This document shows, piece after piece, positions 11,937 through 22,979 of a DNA stretch of 64,000 nt. A program made the position numbers and the translations under genes. This DNA comes from Isoetes taiwanensis (taxonomy: Eukaryota; Streptophyta; Lycopodiopsida; Isoetales; Isoetaceae): positions 558,001 through 622,000 of the forward strand of contig JAJEKV010000237.1 of NCBI GenBank assembly GCA_021234155.1, in the 5' to 3' direction. Under the pieces are notes generated by a model. The model was not told the origin of the DNA, ran no database searches, and worked only from the letters and a program-made list of their open reading frames with translations. Position 1 is the stretch's first letter. Every line of letters starts with the position of its first letter.

Positions 11937-14900
11937 ATGGCCCCAAAACGCGCCCCCGGATGAGTGCTTGCTCATCACCACGCCAAGCAAGAAGCCGGTG
12001 CTTCCCGTGGGTGGATTTTTACCTCCAAGGAGTTTACGTTTGGGTTCCGAGGTGATCCAAGCCAAAGACCTCCGTGATAAACATGTAGAGGCCCACATAC
12101 CCAACCTAGAGATGGTTATGAAGCGAGGTATGGGGTGACGCCTCCAAAAAACAGACGAGGATTCAAGGAAGGGAGAATCTAGAACGCATGGAAAGATGAT
12201 TTTTTTAAATATTATGAATTGGTTTATGGCAAGAAACAGGTTACAAACCATTATATTTCTACCTATTTTGCCAGAGCATTTGCTCTTCACTTGAAGGGAC
12301 GGCTTGTTGATTGGATGGACGTGGCTAGGACCGCCAAAGATCTTGCCAAAACCCTCATTTTCGGGCGTTAAGGAGGACCCTACAGGTAAATCCTCAACTA
12401 TCAAACAGGGACATCGATTGCGGTAATATTAGAGCCCTGGGTTATTCTAGATCAGATGTTGACACAATAAAGCAGTTACTTAAGCATGGGTTGGAGGAGA
12501 AAACTAACCTATTGAATGAAGTAGAAGCATTGGAAGAAAGAAGGAGGGATGCATTGAAGGTCATCAGCCGGATTGAGGGTAGAAAGGATATGCTATCCGA
12601 AGATCTGCAGCAGATCCGCCGAGAAAATAGATGAGACAAAAGCAGAATTTGACAAATTGTCCCGGGATCCTGGCTGGAAATCAAGTTATGTTGGAGTATT
12701 GAAGTACAAGTTGGAAGACTTGGTTATGAGTAGACATGATAAAGAGCAAAGACTCTTCTAAGCTAGACATTGGTTTGCGGGGAAGCAACTAAAGAAATTG
12801 AAAGGCATGAAATCTTAATTGAACAAGCAAAGGAAAAACTTAATTGCATTGAATTGGTTCAGCAAAGGCATTCACAGATTTTGGATTTCATGGGGAGAGC
12901 AGGACCTATTGTTCTGCACCCGAGGCCCTACCCTGTAGGAGCTACTTCTATAGAGCAGTTCATCACATTCAGTTCATGTACCTGTTGTGGCCAAGGCTTT
13001 GGCAAAACTGGTTTGTTGCTGCTAGCTCCATGCAGAGATGCTTATTGCCTCTTCTGCTTGTGTTATCTGGTCCATGAAAGACAGAATTGCATAAAAGGTT
13101 GCATCTGGGATGAGGGCATTCGAATTCAGCTTGGTTTCCCTGCTGTGAAAGGTATGCATTGCTCTCAACTAATTTAAACTTATATTTCACTTAATTCATA
13201 TTTGTTATTGTAATCTGCATAGTTCTACATGTATGGCTTTCAGTGCATTGCTATTCCTTGTACATGTATAACTTTTAGTGTACATACATGTAGAAAGCAG
13301 GTACATATGCATATATTTGCTTGTTTATTGATGCTTTTATTTTTGAGCTTGGACTGCAGTTGTATCAGTTGTACATGTCTCTAATGGAGTCTACATCTGC
13401 AAATAGATGTACATGCATTTATTTTTAGAGTGCATCTGTAGATGGATTCATAAGTATGTGCATTTTTTACATATATGTGCTTTTTTTTGGGCATAGATCT
13501 ACATTCCCTAACTGGATACCTGGGTACATCTGGATACATCAGTGTACATCTGGGTACACTGATGTACCTTTATGTACATTGAGGAACATGTACATGTACA
13601 TTTGGCTATAGTTAAATGTAGTTACTTACATTTGGTACATTTTATGTACATTTTATGTACATGCTTGGCAGAATGTACCAGATATTTCTCATTAGTTCTG
13701 TTTTCATGTTCTTTTATGTCTATTGAAATTTAGATCATTTGTTTGTTTGCAGATGAGGCTGTTCCTATCCCAGAAGCAGCTTTAATGGCTGATGTTCTTG
13801 AGCCATCTGCATCGACTCTCTTCTGATTTTTCGAGCATAATAAGCGCATCGAATCAGAGACCCTCTACCTTCCAGCTCCAGATCACCAATGACATTTACG
13901 ATTACGATAATAGAACAATCTGCAACAGTGCCTCCTCGAACATGGCAAAGTGAAGTTGAGGAAATTGAGAGGATGGCACTTGAGAAAGCTAAAGCAGTTG
14001 CAGGTGCAGATGCTTCAATGACTGCTGCAACAGAAACTCCTTCATCACCAAGTGCTAAATTAGTAATTGGAGAAGCTAAGAAAGATTCAGCTTCTGTCTC
14101 AGCATCATCTGCAGGTCCCAGTTCTGGACCTATTACAGAAGAAGCTACAAAGGAATCAGATCCAGATTTTATCCCAGGAGATACCAGGGAAGAGGAAGCT
14201 GAGTTGGTAGTTGAGTCCACTCCAAAGAGGAGGCAAAAGAATGCTGGTGATGGCACTCCAAGAGGAAAAAAACAGGCAAAATCTCCAAAGAAAAAAAAAA
14301 TGTCCTCCTAAAAAGAAAAATCTCCAGGCAAAAAAGTGCCACCACCACCTAGAAAGAGGTATGTCCAAGATGAACTAATTTTGTTAAACATCTCAGATTT
14401 ATGATAATTAACCACATTTTTTTTGTACATAGGACACGATCACAGGCCGTGAAGGAAGCTGATCCTGATCCTTCTGAGTCGGAACCGGAAGAGGAAGAGG
14501 ATGAAGATCTACATGTGATAACAAATAAGGTGCAAAGAATCCACGTAAGATGCTTTGAAGCAGGTGATGAATTTACAAGGTGAGTAATATACAATTGATT
14601 ACAATAGATATATTCTTTTGCTAATGCGTTGTTGTTTCCTTGTACAGTTTAGTGAACCGACTGAAAAGGTTGGTTCCATTCACTCCTTATAGGGATTGTC
14701 CTCCTAAGCTGCACCCTCTATCTTTCAAAGTGATGTTGACGAAGTTCTGCTTGGAAGGCTGGACTTGACCTCTAAGATGGTAGATGTGTGCGTGGGAGGT
14801 AGGCTAGCATTTCAACATATTTATTTTATTTCATTCCCTAAGTCACTCATCTTATGTATTAATATGTATTACGGATTTGTGTGCGTGTACCTTTGTAGCG

Positions 14901-15710
14901 ATCTTCCATCGATTGGAAACACAAGTTTTTACTGGTTCGTAGGACACCTTCCGAATTTTGTGAATTCCCTCAAGAACATGGGGGGCGGATGCACGTAACA
15001 CTAACATAAAGGAAGGGCTGGATGGCATTTTCATTGCAAGATGCCAATACATATTTGTTCCAATTCTGCAAGGCCCAAATGTGGCATTGGCAATACTTGT
15101 GCTTGCTGGTCCGATGAAAAGCTCTTGTCCATCTATAGCTAGCCCAAGTATACAGATCCTCTCTCCTGTCAAAGGCTATGTACCCGATGCTAAAGTGGTC
15201 CAGAAGTAAGTATGAGTTTCTGTTTTAGTTTTATGATTTGATTATTCTCATATTGCAATTTCTTATGCTTGATTTATTCTCACATTGCAATTTTTGCGGG
15301 TTTCATAAGCTTGTGATCAATAACATGATGCTCGGATCCAACAGCTTAAACCATGGTAGGAAGAACTTTGATGCTCATGTGTTCTGTCCTAAAATGCCAG
15401 AAACTAGTACCAGCAACCCTTGCATGTACATTGTGGCTTACATGCACAAATTCATAGATGCCGTGGTTGATGCGACCCAAGCTCCATTTTGTAAGTAGAA
15501 CATGTTATTTTCCTATTAGTTATTTGTTGGTATAGTCCTCTAATACTTGTGCACCATCAGATGACACCCGGTTGGTTCATCGATGCCTATGCCAAGTCAC
15601 GGAGGGATCATCTAATGGAGGCATTAATTGTAGAAGGCTTAGATGAATATACAAGCGCTTGTTCCTACACTGGGGTAGATAGTCCCTTTGACTTGTTTGT
15701 GAATTACTGA
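11937..15710 (+). pseudogene. Ulp1-like (C48) cysteine protease gene of the transposon, multi-exon, decayed
   Basis: Starts MAPKRAP at 11937. A coiled-coil stretch (12424-12760) precedes a Cys-rich finger (CTCCGQGFGK ... CLFCLCYL ... CIKGC, 12975-13110). GT-AG introns fit at 13151-13752, 14358-14431, 14581-14647 and probably at 14792-14897, 15207 to about 15315 and 15492-15561. Acidic and Lys-rich linkers (13889-14580) lead to the protease: IFIARCQYIFVPILQG, then ALAILVLAG, later SNPCMYIVAYMHKFIDA, where Ulp1 proteases have HW and a D-C-G box. The catalytic Cys is kept, but HW reads NV and the Asp and Gly flanking the Cys are changed or lost. It ends FDLFVNY-stop. Several frameshifts and a stop near 12190 disable it. 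Ulp1 enzymes cut SUMO-like proteins, and plant MULE and CACTA elements can carry them. Confidence 0.7.
13225..13690. repeat. TGTACAT cluster inside an intron of the protease gene
   Basis: Dense run of TGTACAT, GTACATCT and GGTACAT variants, about a dozen in under 500 bp, within the intron 13151-13752. The same motif fills two other spacers of the element and its subterminal regions. It could be a transposase-binding array, and UGUACAUA also matches the Pumilio RNA site. Confidence 0.75.
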
Positions 15711-16240
15711 GTTTTGTATGAGCCATGCTCAGAGCTTCTTTGTACTCAATAAGTAATGAAAAAAAATTAATTTATTTGGCTCACTTACACCTATGCAAAT
15801 AACAATTGTGTAATTATCAATGTGTTTTCTCAATTGTGTAATCTGAAATGTAATTATAAATTGTGAATAGACTCTCAAGTGTTTTGTTGCCGACAGTGAA
15901 TCATCTAATTCAGGGGAGAAAGCTCATTATCTTTGACTTAAATTACGTGGTTGGGCAAGAGTGTGCACAAGAATGAAAATATTAACTCAAGATACCAAAA
16001 GATCGAAGAAAGATGAGCTTCAATTCAATATAGGAAACAGGTTTTTTTTATCCGCAGCCGGGGTTAGCATCCTTTGTTTGCATTTGTAAGAGAAGGGTTT
16101 GATGTTGCCATCGGTCTTCACTCACTTCTAAAAATCTTCTACCAATTGTGGATCAAATTTGTGATGCTTTTTCCATAAATTTGAAGTTTGTTTACAGCCG
16201 GGGGCGGTGTTGGACTCTGTCACACAAACACCCCACTTGA

Positions 16241-17151
16241 ACCTCAAAGGGGTTGTTTGTGAAGCCATTAGCTGTGGTATGGAAAGAGTACCCCAGTACT
16301 ATGGAAATACGAGTTTTGATCGATGACGAGAGATACAAATCCACGAATCGTAGGAAGCTACATATGTCCTTTCTCTTGGACACCAATATTAGGGGCAGCG
16401 GTTTGTTTGTCATGGAGCTCATTCCATGGCTTAATGGATTGAAAATGGCTGAAGATGGTATAGTGTATGTAAAAGAGCATCCAATGACTAATGCAGCCAG
16501 ATAGCATATCGAAAGCGGTGGAAAATATTTTCTCGGGCAAACTATGGCAAAGAACTTGGGTGCTCTGCTGCCTAAATTTAGTCAATATATGGAGCAAGCA
16601 ATGGAGAAACTGCCGTCATGTTATTGGCCTCTCGAGTGGCCCATTGTTGGTACAGACTAAAACTGATGTACAAATTCAAATGTTATGAATATATGTATGA
16701 AAGTTTTTGTTCATTGCACTTGAGTACTGCTTTTACTTGTCTTTCTTATTGGTACAATTATGAGTGTGTATACATAATTAAGTCAATCTTCATTTGCTTT
16801 GTAGATGAATGGACTGAAACACAAAAGACTATTATGAAACTAAGAGATAGAGTTCTGCTGCACCCAGAGGTAATAGAAACCAACACAAGCTGCAAGCACA
16901 TAGGGTTGGGGACCGATTATCGCCTCTATACTGCTGTTCCTGGACTGTGGGAAAAGGTTGACCAAATTGAAAACTATGAGGAACGAGCAACCACAAAATG
17001 TATATTGGCAGCAACTCACTTGTTGCACAACCCTTGGGGGAAGGCACGTGTCCGGGAAGATGAAGGCCATGTAGGATGGAAAGGTTTGCCGGCGGCACGA
17101 GCTATAGAAACCGCATGGACTACTGCGTTAGAGGAAGACATGATGCAATAG
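16241..17151 (+). pseudogene. unrecognised two-exon gene of the transposon
   Basis: Exon 1 is open from 16241 to about 16648 except for one in-frame TAG at 16502. It reads GLFVKPLAVVWKEYPSTMEI, LLDTNIRGSGLFVMELIPWL and, after the stop, GGKYFLGQTMAKNLGALLPK. A GT at about 16649 and an AG at 16804 join it in phase to exon 2 (DEWTETQKTIMKLRDRVLLH ... YRLYTAVPGLWEKVDQIENY ... TAWTTALEEDMMQ-stop). Only one stop interrupts roughly 250 codons, so it is the best preserved gene of the element. I recognise no domain. It lies tail to tail with the transposase and may be an accessory protein. Confidence 0.5.
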
Positions 17152-17384
17152 TCATAAGATATCAGGCTCCTACTGACATTTTGAAGCTAGGCCATGAATT
17201 ATGAGCCACGCTCACTTTCAGGTGTGTTGTATTTATGTCCACAATATAAATATATGAACCATTTGTACATGAAAACCTGTCCATTTCTTATCTTTGCCAT
17301 GACTGAAACTATTTTTAATGTTTATGTAATTCAACTTTCTTATGTTCAATTCTAATCAACTTACACTTAACAAATATCTCTGGA

Positions 17385-17480
17385 ATGTACAACAGATGTA
17401 CATAAGATGTACATAGGATGTATATATTATGTACATTGATGTACCTAATGCACTATTGAAGTAGTCCTTGTCATGTACAA
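17385..17480. repeat. TGTACAT cluster between the convergent genes
   Basis: About seven TGTACAT or ATGTACA copies in 100 bp, in the short gap between the 3' ends of the plus-strand gene (17151) and the transposase (17558). Confidence 0.7.
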
Positions 17481-17557
17481 TGAAAATTTGTTCAGTTCTT
17501 ATCTCTTATATGAACAAAGTATTACAATATTTTGGACGAAAGTACCACAGATCTGAC

Positions 17558-20500
17558 TTAGTCCAAGTCATCTACAATTGCTGGAAGTTGTGATAACAAT
17601 GTCTCATGGACTTCATATGGCAAGTGAAATGCTGTGCTTGCCCCCTTCAGCTTGTGTTTTACTTTCTTGAATGGGATTCGAACCCCAATCACAGATTCTG
17701 CAGGTACCAAAACATTCTTAGTAGGAAGCAGTTTATACTTATTGTGGCAGCCTGGGATTAGTTCATAATATTGTCCTTCAATGACACTAGTGCCAGCAGA
17801 GTAATCATTTCCATAGTCATCAATTGAATCTTCTTCCAATGCATGCTTTTCCCTCGGTGCACATGATAACATAGTATGAAACACCTTCCACATTGTCGGT
17901 GTCGCAAAAGACACAAATACATCTGAAACTCCTCTGGTGTCATCTAAACCGACCTCGTCTTACGATACAAAACATCCACATCATTTTCAGCTTCACCACA
18001 AGAGGCAATATGATCGTGGGCTCCAAACTTTTAGAGACCATTCTCCACAATGTTTAATGTTCTCACAATTCAACCAATTGAAGTTAATGCAAGCATCACA
18101 AAAGCACGAGAGTGGTCTCAGATAGCAACTTTGTTGGATCTCGCTGGGTTTATAGTTGACACGTAGAATGTATCTGCACGAGTACCGGTAAAGTCTTGCA
18201 ATTGAATGCTTGCTGCCTGTTCACATCTGTTTTCCAACCTCCCAAAACACCCTTTCACAATCCAGATTCCTTGGCCCTTAAAACCGCACAAATTTGTTTT
18301 ACTTTTGATCCACGGCATGCCATTTTGTTTTCTCTCGCTTTCGCTCTCAAGCCACAACTTTGCTATACCAGCCCTCGCCATCATGTGTGCCTTTCCCATG
18401 GCGGATCCAAAGAAATTCCATATCACTCGAATTTTATTTTCAACATGGTATCTACAGATTCCATACCATGCCCGTGCAGATTTGAATTGAGATGCACAAC
18501 CATCCGACCACACATAATGAAAGTTTATGTATCCACCTCCATTATTCTTAAGCCACCCCAAATGTAATTTAAAACCATGTTGCACAAAATGAGTGTCATG
18601 CTTTCTGTCACTGTTTTTTTAAGCTTACCTTCTATTTTCATCATTGAAATATGGACCAAAATACTAATTTGATCAGGATTCCAATGCTCGGATTGCACTT
18701 CTGTCCATGGTTTCAATGTGTAGTTCTCTGCAAAGTCAACAACAGACAACACACTATTATCCGGGAGTTTCTCAACACATCTTTTAAACTGTTTGCTCTG
18801 CCAGTGTGCTGTAAAGTTATGATCTGTAAACTTAGCAAGCTGATTTTTCATGTTCTTTAACAAAGCAGATGCTTTGTCATTCGATCAACTAATCTAAGCC
18901 GGATGTACCTTTTTGGATGGCTCATTGACATATGCATATACTTGCCGATCCACATTAAATTCCATCTTCCTCGTTTTGGGCCGGATGTCGAATTTCTTCA
19001 CTCCACATTCATCACATTCGCCTTTGATGCATTTTAGTTTATGCCATTCATCCAGTCACAAATTCTCGCAAAACTGTTGACCTCCACAAGATACTAACAT
19101 TATCAAAAGTCTTCTTGTTTGCTTGACATACTCCATTGTTTTTCTTTGGGATGCAACCATTGCAGCAGCAAGTGCAATTAACATGTAGGGATCTCCTCAT
19201 ATCATTGAAGGCCTTTAAATACGGATCCGCTTGCTCATGTTTGACACAACAACATGTGTTTCTCTCCTTCAATTTCCTTATGCAATCGGGTTTTGAGATA
19301 CTGAACTGTCAAGGCGAATTTTGGTATCAGGATTCTGATATACAAACTGTTGATAAAGCTCAGACTGCAATAACAAAACCATTAAAGACCATGTTAGCAA
19401 AATGATGTCGGCAACCAGATGCCAAAAGAGTATTGAACTATACTATTGTACAATTAATGTATGGTCTATGTACATAAAATGTCCATCCAACAGTTCCATC
19501 GACTGTTATCAGACATCTAATGTACATCTAATGTAATGACCAACAGTTCCATCGACTCATTCTTGTACATCCAATGTACATCCAATGTACATCCAGTGTA
19601 CATCTAATTAATGTTCCAATATTAGTACATCACATTAATGTTACAATATTAGTACAACTAATGTACATATGTCAGATTTGTTTGGCTTCATTACCTGAAA
19701 GTACACTAAAATGTAAAATGATGTAATTTTGATATTCAAGTACATGTAAATGCAGCTGCATGGACATGTAAGTGTTAATGGATGTACATCTAAAAAGTAC
19801 CTAATAGCACATCACTGCAAGATTTTTACGCCATTGTGTAAACAATGTATAAATGTAAACAATGTAAAATGCAATACATTTCATGAAAACCATGTGTATT
19901 CATTAACGAGGTCACTTTCGGAATGTAACTAGAATGTCTGAGGAAGAAAGTCATGAAAGAATTTTGGAAGAAAACATAATCTCCAAAACTGAATTGATTC
20001 AATTACAAGAGCAAACTGTGAGATATCAAGGTATTGTATTGCTTGTGTTCTCCTCTTCATGACATCTCTAACCTTTGGTGAAACTTTGGTATTGTCAAGC
20101 CAAAATTCACGAACGACATTTGATTGAATCATCGATTCTATTTGATCTTGGCATCCTTCTGCCAAAGCCCATACATTTGCTCCACTTAATGACATTATCT
20201 TCCTTCTTCTTGCTGCAGCTTTGGATAAATTTCTTGGTTGTATCTTTAGCAATTTTGAAGAAACATTCTTGTTTATATCTCCTTTTTTTCCAACAATCAT
20301 TGATAATGATGAATGTTTTGCAGCCAATTTATCTTTGCTATTAGCGGAATTTTACTTCTTGAAGCCCATCTTTCAAGTTTCGATCATTGATTTCATAACA
20401 ATAACTTCGGAAGGATTTCCAATTATGTGTTCGAAAACAGGGAAAAAGTCGTCATCTTGCAACAAACGATCACAAAAACTAATCTTTGATCCGACGGACG

Positions 20501-20639
20501 GCGTTTGCAAAGAATCGAGGATGCAATCCACCGACTGTCAACACTTATTTGCTTTATTTGTTTTGTGGCATAACACCGGCCAATGTCGGCATACTTACTT
20601 TTTAGAACCATCACTTCCATTGGAATTCTCACCCTCCAT
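17558..20639 (-). pseudogene. Sola-like DDD-type transposase, intron-containing, decayed
   Basis: Exon 1 may be MEGENSNGSDGSKK (20639-20599), ending at a GTAAGT donor. Downstream, in several frames: ISFCDRLLQDDDFFPVFEHI; then RRKIMSLSGANVWALAEGC and VVREFWLDNTKVSPKVRDV; a Cys cluster KERNTCCCVKHEQ with HVNCTCCCNGC; VVDFAENYTLKPWTEVQSEH (first Asp near 18736); YVWSDGCASQFKSARAWY (second Asp near 18503); NFFGSAMGK, with the expected HGKG...D region frameshifted (a GTHDG reading near 18380); CDACINFNWLNCENIKHCGE; and a C-terminal tail ending DDLD. This order matches a recurrent eukaryotic family that I associate with Sola transposases. Stops and shifts are present and the HGK His reads Met, so it is inactive. 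Confidence 0.65.
19440..19810. repeat. TGTACAT cluster within the transposase gene
   Basis: More than ten TGTACAT(C) copies, several in near-tandem (CCAATGTACAT repeated around 19570-19600), between the Cys-cluster part and the N-terminal part of the transposase, probably in an intron. A local duplication of CCAACAGTTCCATCGACT also lies here (19487 and 19543). Confidence 0.75.
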
Positions 20640-20934
20640 GAACAGAATGAAATTGATTTGTATTTCTTGTAGATTCAATTGGCATGTGTTTGCTTCTGGA
20701 ATTCGTTCGGTGTTCGTCCTGTGAAAGGGGGGAATTTCGGAAAGGGAGGGACGGATCCATTCGAATTGGTTCGGTGGTTCGGTGGTTAACCAAGAATTTC
20801 GGGGGGAATGTCAGGGATGATCTTGCAATCATTGCATATCTGACACAAAATGACAAACCATAGTATCTTGATGTACATCTAAAATGTACCCCAAAAAAGC
20901 ACAAATTCGTCCTTCAATTCAGTACGATGTACGT

Positions 20935-20956
20935 ACACCCTTTCGTGCTTTTACCC
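20935..20956 (-). repeat. right terminal inverted repeat of the Sola-like element
   Basis: Reverse complement reads GGGTAAAAGCACGAAAGGGT, differing from the left end at one base, and is followed by TTAC at 20957-20960, identical to the tetranucleotide before the left end. Confidence 0.85.
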
Positions 20957-21190
20957 TTACCTTTAAAAAACCTTGGAAACAAGAGATCTCCTTCTCTCCA
21001 AGAACTTAACATACCTAATCCTAAGAACCTATATATTGGTTCCTAACTAGCTTAATCCTCCCACAAATAGGCCAACTTACATACTAGCTATGGAATTGGA
21101 ATAGTTCAACTGAAGTTAAAGTACCCTATAACTAACCAATCTAACTAGTTAGACCATGGCCAGTCCAATGATTTGGTCTACCAAAGTTAT

Positions 21191-21202
21191 GCTCTGATAC
21201 CA
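21191..21202 (-). other. LTR-retrotransposon primer binding site
   Basis: On the minus strand this reads exactly TGGTATCAGAGC, the primer site complementary to plant initiator tRNA-Met. The sequence upstream of it ends GCATGGCA then G, as expected for the 3' end of an LTR. No gag or pol follows; the leader runs leftward into the right end of the Sola-like transposon. Confidence 0.65.
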
Positions 21203-21203
21203 C

Positions 21204-22750
21204 TGCCATGCTCCCAGAATCTATACGATGCTCCCATCGTACAAATACGGGGAATTCCCCTCCCGTGGCGACTACATCACGATGGAAAGGCCCTCCGTCC
21301 AACTCGGACCACTTAGGATGGCCAAGTATCTGGGTGAGGAACACGGAGATGTCATTCGTCCCACGTCCTCTATGGGAATCCTATACATCGGAAGCGTACG
21401 TACATGTTAGCACATAGCAATCATACACAAAATAATATACCACCACGAAGGGTGGTCCGTCCATCATCTCATACACATAGGAATACAAGTACAAGATAAT
21501 ATATGTAATATACCATAATTAAGGGCTCTACCCTGGGCTCAGACTCTAGCGAGTCGACTGACGGTTAAGGCCTCAACATAACAGCAGACACAGATATAAC
21601 ATGGCATTAGCTGGCATAGAACAATGGCTAGGGTAGTCCACTCCATCCGCCCCTTTTGTGCACACTTTGCAGATAGGTTGAGACATGCTATGACATGATT
21701 GTAGCCTTCTCGAGACGCAATCCCATGGAATCACCCTATGAGACCACTCCGGGTTACATCTCCCCGGTCCGATGAGGCAGGTCAGGGAGGCGTTCCCTCC
21801 CCTGGCATGACGGGTCCATGGGTGTGCTAGAGAACACGTGCCACATCAGCAGCCCCCGCATCCGTACCCGACTTACTCCCCTAAATCTAAACGCCGGCTC
21901 ACCGTGCCCGTTTGAGCCAGGATGTCCCTATAGGCATGTATCCTGCCACCCAGAGAGTGTCAGACCCATACCCGGCCCCTTCAATGATCGACTATAAGCC
22001 TAGCACACTATAGGAATGTTGTAGCCACGCTAGGCAGGATCCCAACCCCGTTTCACCCTCATACCCATTATCTGATGTTGAATCACAACATAGCATCCAC
22101 AACCAGGTGGGCTCTTGTGCACAGGCCGCATTTACGGGGTCTTAAAGGTTCTAGCCTGAGACATGTCTACTACTAGGACGCTTTCAAGTCTCTACCCACC
22201 CTTAACCCCAGACACACATGAGGAACAGAAAGAGAGAACATAATCATAAAACAAAGTATCCATCCTTATCTTAACAGTACATATTAGAGAATTTAACCAT
22301 CCATTTAATCATACAAGGGTTAGCTGAAGCATAACTATCTAGAGATTAACCGGTCTCTTGGCTAGAACCATTTTCACGAAAGGCTTCCATTCTTCTAATC
22401 TGGTTGCAGTGGTTGGTGGCTCCTCCTTCTTCCAACTCTTCCCAAATCGATTTGGGCCAGAATTGGGAATAGGGACTCAATTTGGATCCTATTCTTAGCA
22501 AGTTTCTCTTGGCCAATCGATTTGGGCCAGATGGCACTCCCTAATTAGCCGACTTTTACTAAATAATACGTTAACTAGCCTAATTAGGTTATTTAGCTTG
22601 CTAACAATTTAGCATAGCTAATAAAAGCCCCTTTTAGGTTAACCCCTAATGACCCATAAGGTCTACTTATACCCTGGTGATGTGTCATAATATATATACA
22701 TATACCGTATAAATACATGGAACGTCATACCATAAAGGTAAAAACCACTT
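21204..22750 (-). repeat. LTR-like sequence (right border approximate)
   Basis: About 1.5 kb of non-coding, relatively GC-rich DNA lies directly upstream (minus strand) of the primer site and ends in CA, as an LTR would. GGTATAAGTAGACC on the minus strand near 22665 could be its TATA box, placing the U3 region to the right. No second LTR is seen in the window, so it is either a solo-like remnant or an element cut by later events. The outer TG end could not be fixed. Confidence 0.4.
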
Positions 22751-22923
22751 CTAGTATTGGAATCTTAGAGCGATTTCAAAATTCAGGATTTGGATGTTTA
22801 TGCATATTCACACTTGTTTGAAAGTAAGTTGTATGCTGGATTAAAAAATGCATTGGTTGTTCATGCCCTTACTTCCACACTTTTAATTCCTAAATCCATC
22901 CTCATAGCCTTTTCTAACAAAAT

Positions 22924-22943
22924 AAAGAAGAAGAAGAAGAAGA
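22924..22943. repeat. (AAG)n microsatellite
   Basis: About six AAG units, directly next to the palindrome at 22946. Confidence 0.9.
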
Positions 22944-22945
22944 GA

Positions 22946-22979
22946 TTTTAACGTCACGCCACAAGGCGTGACGTTAAAA
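22946..22979. repeat. perfect 15-bp palindrome with 4-base loop
   Basis: TTTTAACGTCACGCC at 22946-22960 and its exact reverse complement at 22965-22979 enclose ACAA. It contains two facing ACGTCAC blocks resembling bZIP (TGACG) sites. It could be a small foldback or a terminator-like hairpin. Confidence 0.9.

Larger units (their letters stand above)
11689..20956. mobile_element. 9.27-kb Sola-like DNA transposon carrying a Ulp1-like protease gene
   Basis: The termini are near-perfect 22-bp inverted repeats starting GGGTAAAAGCAYGAAAGGGT, flanked on both sides by TTAC, a 4-bp target duplication. Inside, the plus strand carries a Ulp1-like protease pseudogene (11937-15710) and an unrecognised gene (16241-17151). 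The minus strand carries a convergent transposase with DFAEN and WSDGC motifs (17558-20639). As I recall, the Sola superfamily has 4-bp duplications and a DDD transposase, which fits; the superfamily name is inference from motifs. TGTACAT-rich spacers occur in an intron, between the convergent genes and in the transposase region. All genes have stops or shifts, so this copy is inactive, but the ends are intact enough to be moved by a relative. Confidence 0.75.

Noticed and set aside
11931..12404. 157-codon minus-strand open frame
   Set aside because: It is antisense to the start of the protease gene, where the plus strand gives a better protein-like reading with a start codon and linked exons.
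13225..13690. TGTACAT cluster as a simple microsatellite
   Set aside because: Copies are irregularly spaced with non-repetitive DNA between, and the same motif recurs in other spacers of the element.
13765..14256. 163-codon minus-strand Ser/Ala-rich frame
   Set aside because: Mirror image of the acidic, Lys-rich linker of the plus-strand protease gene, which joins neighbouring exons through good splice sites.
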